This document shows positions 31,957 to 34,765 of a stretch of DNA of 34,765 nucleotides, in pieces. Under the pieces are notes generated by a model, which saw only the letters and a program-made list of their open reading frames with translations, was not told where the DNA came from and ran no database searches. Source of the stretch: Nitrospirota bacterium (lineage in GTDB: Bacteria > Nitrospirota > Thermodesulfovibrionia > Thermodesulfovibrionales > JdFR-88). Where the stretch lies: positions 1 through 34,765 of the forward strand of contig JAJYJB010000019.1 in NCBI GenBank assembly GCA_021789735.1. The letters run 5' to 3'. Made by a program: the position numbers and the translations under genes. How positions within the stretch are numbered: the first letter of the stretch is position 1; each line of letters opens with the position of its first letter.

Positions 31957-32502
31957 TCAGTGGGCGGCTTTCTGCCTTTTTTTCCCCTCCGGCAGGCAGA
32001 TAAATCCCTTGTTCAGGGCTGTCAGGCAGGCCTGAAGCCTGCCTGAGCAGCCGAATTTCCTGTATATGTTATCCAGATGGCTGTTAACGGTCCCGGGGCT
32101 CATCTTCAGGCCTTTGGCGATCTGCTTGTTCGAAAGCCCCTTTATAAGCATTATGAGCACCTGTCTTTCCTTTGGGGTGAGAGAAAACTTGGGGCCTGCC
32201 CCCCTTGGGGCGTTCTTAAGGAGCACAAGAAGCCCCCCTCCTGGCAAACCGATAAGCTCCAGGCGGATGTCCTGCAGGAGTATCTCCCTCAGGCGGCCTC
32301 CGCCAGACTTGATCCTTTCCACCAGGTCCTCGCAGCTAAGCCCCTTTTCCGCCACAAAAAAATTTGCCTGCTCGTTCAGCCAATGCGTTCCGTCCTGCTC
32401 AATGAAAAGGGCGGGTTCCCTGTCCAACGCCATGTCCAGCCCCCGAATGGCCATCCTGGCCCTCAACACCATTTCGCTGGTCCTGGCCGCTCCAACCGTC
32501 AT
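31957..32502 (-). CDS. LuxR/NarL-type HTH regulator
   Basis: The 181-residue protein ends in a clear LuxR-type helix-turn-helix: FSLTPKERQVLIMLIKGLSN, then KQIAKGLKMSPGTVNSHLDN and IYRKFGCSGRLQACL (about 107-165). The first ~100 residues are not a receiver domain (no phospho-acceptor Asp pattern) and look PAS-like: FIEQDGTHWLNEQANFFVAEKG followed by an amphipathic region ending in LELIGLPGGGLLVLLKNA. The sensor input is unknown. It lies downstream of the symporter on the same strand, across a 108-nt gap with inverted repeats that could be its operator. Confidence 0.88.
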   Translation of the reverse strand: MTVGAARTSEMVLRARMAIRGLDMALDREPALFIEQDGTHWLNEQANFFVAEKGLSCEDLVERIKSGGGRLREILLQDIRLELIGLPGGGLLVLLKNAPRGAGPKFSLTPKERQVLIMLIKGLSNKQIAKGLKMSPGTVNSHLDNIYRKFGCSGRLQACLTALNKGFICLPEGKKRQKAAH

Positions 32503-32506
32503 GATC

Positions 32507-32553
32507 TATGTGGGCCCCCTCCGCCGGTTTTTTTTAAAAAACCTTCCCACATA
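32507..32553. promoter_or_regulatory. Paired inverted repeats upstream of the LuxR-type gene
   Basis: TATGTGGG (32507-32514) and CCCACATA (32546-32553) are perfect inverted repeats. Between them lies GGTTTTTTTTAAAAAACC (32526-32543), nearly a palindrome. The position just upstream of the regulator's ATG fits an autoregulatory operator or a hairpin ending symporter transcription. Confidence 0.4.
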
Positions 32554-32610
32554 AATGATAGCTGAGCTGCATGAAAACGCAACCGGAACAATGTTGCCGG
32601 GGCTATTGTT

Positions 32611-34296
32611 CTAGGAAAAGAAACCCGGCCTGTAGAGCTTGAACCCTGTGAGCGCGGATGCTGAAAGCCAGAGGAAAGCCGGGAGATAGAAGCCCAGGAC
32701 CGCTTCCCCTATCCCGATGGTGAGCCCGACCAGGAAGACGCATCCCAATACCCACTGGGTGAACGCGCCGGTCAAGGTACCGGCCGCGGTCCTTTGATCA
32801 GCGGGAAGCCCCGCCTTTACCGGGCCCCATCCCGGCCCGCCGGGCGTCGTCCTCCTGTAGAAGTCCCGGAGCTTTTCCGGTTCCACGGGCTTTGTCAGAA
32901 AGGTCACCGCCACCCACACGGCAGTGGAAAAACCGATGATCAGTGAAAGTCTCCCGTAATAAGGCATATGAGCGAAGACGCGGCTGGTATATACAATTGC
33001 CGTGAAAAGGCTGGAAGCCACAAGGGCCGATATCTCGCTCCATGCGTTGATTCTCCACCAGAACCACCGCATTATATACACAAGCCCGGTGCCGGAACCG
33101 AAGGCTATCAGGAATTTAAAGACGCCTATTATGGAAGAGACATTGTAGGTAATGATCGCCGTGGCCACGGAGAGCACCAGCACCATGATGCGGGCCACCT
33201 TGATGTAATGCCTGTCGTCTTTTCCAGGTCTTATGAAGGGCTTGTAGAAATCGTTCACAAAATACGCCGAGGAGAGGTTCAGGTAAGTGCTCAGGCAGGA
33301 CATGAAGGCCGCGAAGAAGGAGGCAAGCATAAGGCCGCGCAGCCCCACGGGCAGAAGGTCCACCATCATCTTTGGATAAACGGCCTCGTTGTCCGCAAAA
33401 TGGGGATAGAGGACAAGGGAGGCAAGAGCGGCGATCACCCAGGGCCACGTCCTCAGCGCGAAGGTCGCGACGTTGAAGTAGAGCGTGGCAAAGAAACTCT
33501 GCCGTTCGTCCTTCGAGGACGCCATGCGCTGCACCAGCACGCCGCCCCCGTCGGAGGAGTATTTTGACCACCAGCTAAGGGAGATGTAACCCAGAAAAGC
33601 CATGAAGGCCGCGCTACCCGGGGATGGGAAAAAACTGAGCACGTGCGCCGGCAAAACAGCCTTTATATGTGCAATGCCGCCCGCCTTGGAGCTTGCCGCA
33701 AACGCCAGAACGATCGCGCCTGTCATGGCTATTATGAACTGGAAGAAATCGGTTGTCACAACACCCCAGTAGCCCGACAACATCGTATAGGCTATGGTGA
33801 TACTGCTTGAGATGCCAATGCTCTCCCACTTGCCCCATCCAAGGGCGATGCCCATTATCTTTGCCATCGCCAGTATTACCTGGGCCTTTATAATGGTATG
33901 GATGGCAAAGGAGAAATAAAGCGCCTTAAAGCCGCGCAGCACCGACGCTTCTTTTCCCGAGTACCGGAGGTTTATCAGCTCCACGTCCGTCACAATGCCC
34001 AGCCTCCTCCAGAGCCTGGCAAAGAAATAGACCGAGAGCATCCCGCTTAGGATGAAGCACCACCACTGCCAGTTCTCATATATGCCATGCTCCCGGACCA
34101 GGCCGGTCACGTAGAGGGGCGTATCGGCTGAAAAGGAGGTGGCCGCCATAGACGTGCCTGCAAGCCACCAGGGCAGGTTCCTTCCGGACAGGAAAAATTC
34201 GCCAAGCTCCGAGGAGGCCCTGCGGGTAAAGTACAGTCCAACCACAAGGGAGGCCGCCAGAAAAAGTAAAACTATAAGCCAGTCTGCCGCCTGCAT
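32611..34296 (-). CDS. Sodium:solute symporter (SSS family)
   Basis: The 561-residue protein is highly hydrophobic with about 13-14 membrane helices and matches the SSS family (PutP/SGLT fold): DWLIVLLFLAASLVVGLYFT, then SGRNLPWWLAGTSMAATSFS with the conserved Na-site region near residues 38-60, FFQFIIAMTGAIVLAFA, and the unwound-helix region AFMSCLSTYLNLSSAYFVND. It carries a solute into the cell with Na+. The substrate cannot be told; the FSADTPLYVTG variant occurs in uncharacterised members of this family. An AGGTG ribosome binding site lies next to the ATG. It is divergent from the response regulator gene. Confidence 0.93.
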   Translation of the reverse strand: MQAADWLIVLLFLAASLVVGLYFTRRASSELGEFFLSGRNLPWWLAGTSMAATSFSADTPLYVTGLVREHGIYENWQWWCFILSGMLSVYFFARLWRRLGIVTDVELINLRYSGKEASVLRGFKALYFSFAIHTIIKAQVILAMAKIMGIALGWGKWESIGISSSITIAYTMLSGYWGVVTTDFFQFIIAMTGAIVLAFAASSKAGGIAHIKAVLPAHVLSFFPSPGSAAFMAFLGYISLSWWSKYSSDGGGVLVQRMASSKDERQSFFATLYFNVATFALRTWPWVIAALASLVLYPHFADNEAVYPKMMVDLLPVGLRGLMLASFFAAFMSCLSTYLNLSSAYFVNDFYKPFIRPGKDDRHYIKVARIMVLVLSVATAIITYNVSSIIGVFKFLIAFGSGTGLVYIMRWFWWRINAWSEISALVASSLFTAIVYTSRVFAHMPYYGRLSLIIGFSTAVWVAVTFLTKPVEPEKLRDFYRRTTPGGPGWGPVKAGLPADQRTAAGTLTGAFTQWVLGCVFLVGLTIGIGEAVLGFYLPAFLWLSASALTGFKLYRPGFFS

Positions 34297-34447
34297 TTCA
34301 CCTGGCTCCCTTGCGTCCGGTTCTTATCCGGGGATAAAACAACAAAAGAAATTCTTCCATGATGATGTTCACCTAACCTTTTTTTCATTCTTGCCCTTCT
34401 GGCCGCCAAATGTATTAAATATACCCTTTCATGCTAAATTATTAACA

Positions 34448-34765
34448 GTGAACAAAAAGATTCTTGTGGTAGATGATGAACCGCTTGTGCTTGAAGCGAT
34501 CGATCGCGCCTTAAGCAAGGCGGGTTATGAGGTGAAGACCGTGCGGGATGGCAATTCCTGCCTGGAGGCGCTCTCTCTGCAGAGCTTCGGCCTGATCATA
34601 ATGGACCTTCATATCCCCGGCTCCTCCACCATGGAGCTTGCGGAACATGCAAAGGCCAAATGCCCCGAGGCCAAATTTCTCTTCATAAGCGGGGGCCATG
34701 CGCCGTCGGATGCGGTCCACTATATACAGAAACCCTTCCGTATCAATGATATGAGACAACTCATA
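34448..34765 (+). CDS. Response regulator receiver domain (3' end cut by window)
   Basis: The frame from GTG 34448 encodes MNKKILVVDDEPLVLEAIDR, the acidic pocket Asp9-Asp10 of a receiver domain, then FGLIIMDLHIPGSS with the phospho-acceptor Asp54, and QKPFRINDMRQL with the conserved Lys-Pro near the window end. The 106 codons seen cover one receiver domain. Whether an output domain follows is unknown. There is no clear ribosome binding site, and a weak promoter-like pair (TTGCCC at 34391, TATTAA at 34413) lies upstream. Its partner kinase is not evident. Confidence 0.88.
   Translation, partial: MNKKILVVDDEPLVLEAIDRALSKAGYEVKTVRDGNSCLEALSLQSFGLIIMDLHIPGSSTMELAEHAKAKCPEAKFLFISGGHAPSDAVHYIQKPFRINDMRQLI

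Overview
The window is a gene-dense stretch of a bacterial chromosome, moderately GC-rich, with almost no space between genes and no tRNA, rRNA, CRISPR array, transposase or prophage gene visible. A predicted beta-barrel outer membrane protein, a lipoprotein and a GspA/ExeA-type ATPase point to a diderm. The ferredoxin-fused EtfA beside EtfB and an acyl-CoA dehydrogenase, the flavodiiron protein with an iron-sulfur flavoprotein, and a sulfide-era-looking Fe-S operon suggest an anaerobic or microaerobic lifestyle. Gene content and order (ilvC-psd-pssA-leuA, acd-etfB-etfA-fabD) fit Nitrospirota or Desulfobacterota-like lineages, but I cannot fix the taxon without a search.

Layout: 1-1.6 kb, a small helical protein and a protoglobin-coupled histidine kinase homologue (+). 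1.7-5.2 kb, an APS-kinase-like gene with mutL and a membrane histidine kinase (-). 5.4-8.2 kb, flavodiiron protein, iron-sulfur flavoprotein, carboxymuconolactone-decarboxylase-like protein and two tiny coupled genes (+). 8.3-12.3 kb, the overlapping operon acd-etfB-etfA-fabD (-). 12.4-13.9 kb, mdh-ndk (-) from a good promoter. 13.9-14.3 kb, a REP-like element running into a truncated antitoxin-like gene. 14.4-15.6 kb, a CCA/poly(A) polymerase family gene (-). 15.7-20.2 kb, ilvC-psd-pssA-leuA-yajQ (+). 20.2-22 kb, a PEPCK-superfamily protein of unknown role (+). 22-23.4 kb, an outer membrane protein (-). 23.6-26.4 kb, thiD-radA-lipoprotein (+). 26.3-29.5 kb, a TPR protein with a GspA-type ATPase (-). 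29.5-31.9 kb, an Fe-S operon iscR-tusA-like-iscS-like-iscU (-). 32-34.3 kb, a LuxR-type regulator and a sodium:solute symporter (-). 34.4 kb to the end, a response regulator cut by the window edge (+).

The most interesting part is the Fe-S operon. Its cysteine desulfurase homologue has Glu in place of the PLP-binding Lys and has lost three further PLP-pocket residues, yet keeps the persulfide Cys. It sits between a TusA-like protein and an IscU scaffold. The operon has a near-consensus IscR type 1 operator over its promoter and a hairpin terminator built around the iscU stop codon. This resembles the PLP-less IscS of Archaeoglobus fulgidus, and suggests a sulfide-fed or relay-type variant of the ISC machinery.

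Other signals worth checking are a heme-sensor histidine kinase homologue whose phospho-accepting His is Asp; a phosphatidylserine decarboxylase with Ser-Ser instead of Gly-Ser at the self-cleavage site; a PEPCK-like catalytic core on an unrelated N-terminal half; and several promoters whose -10 box lies so close to the start codon that leaderless mRNAs are likely.
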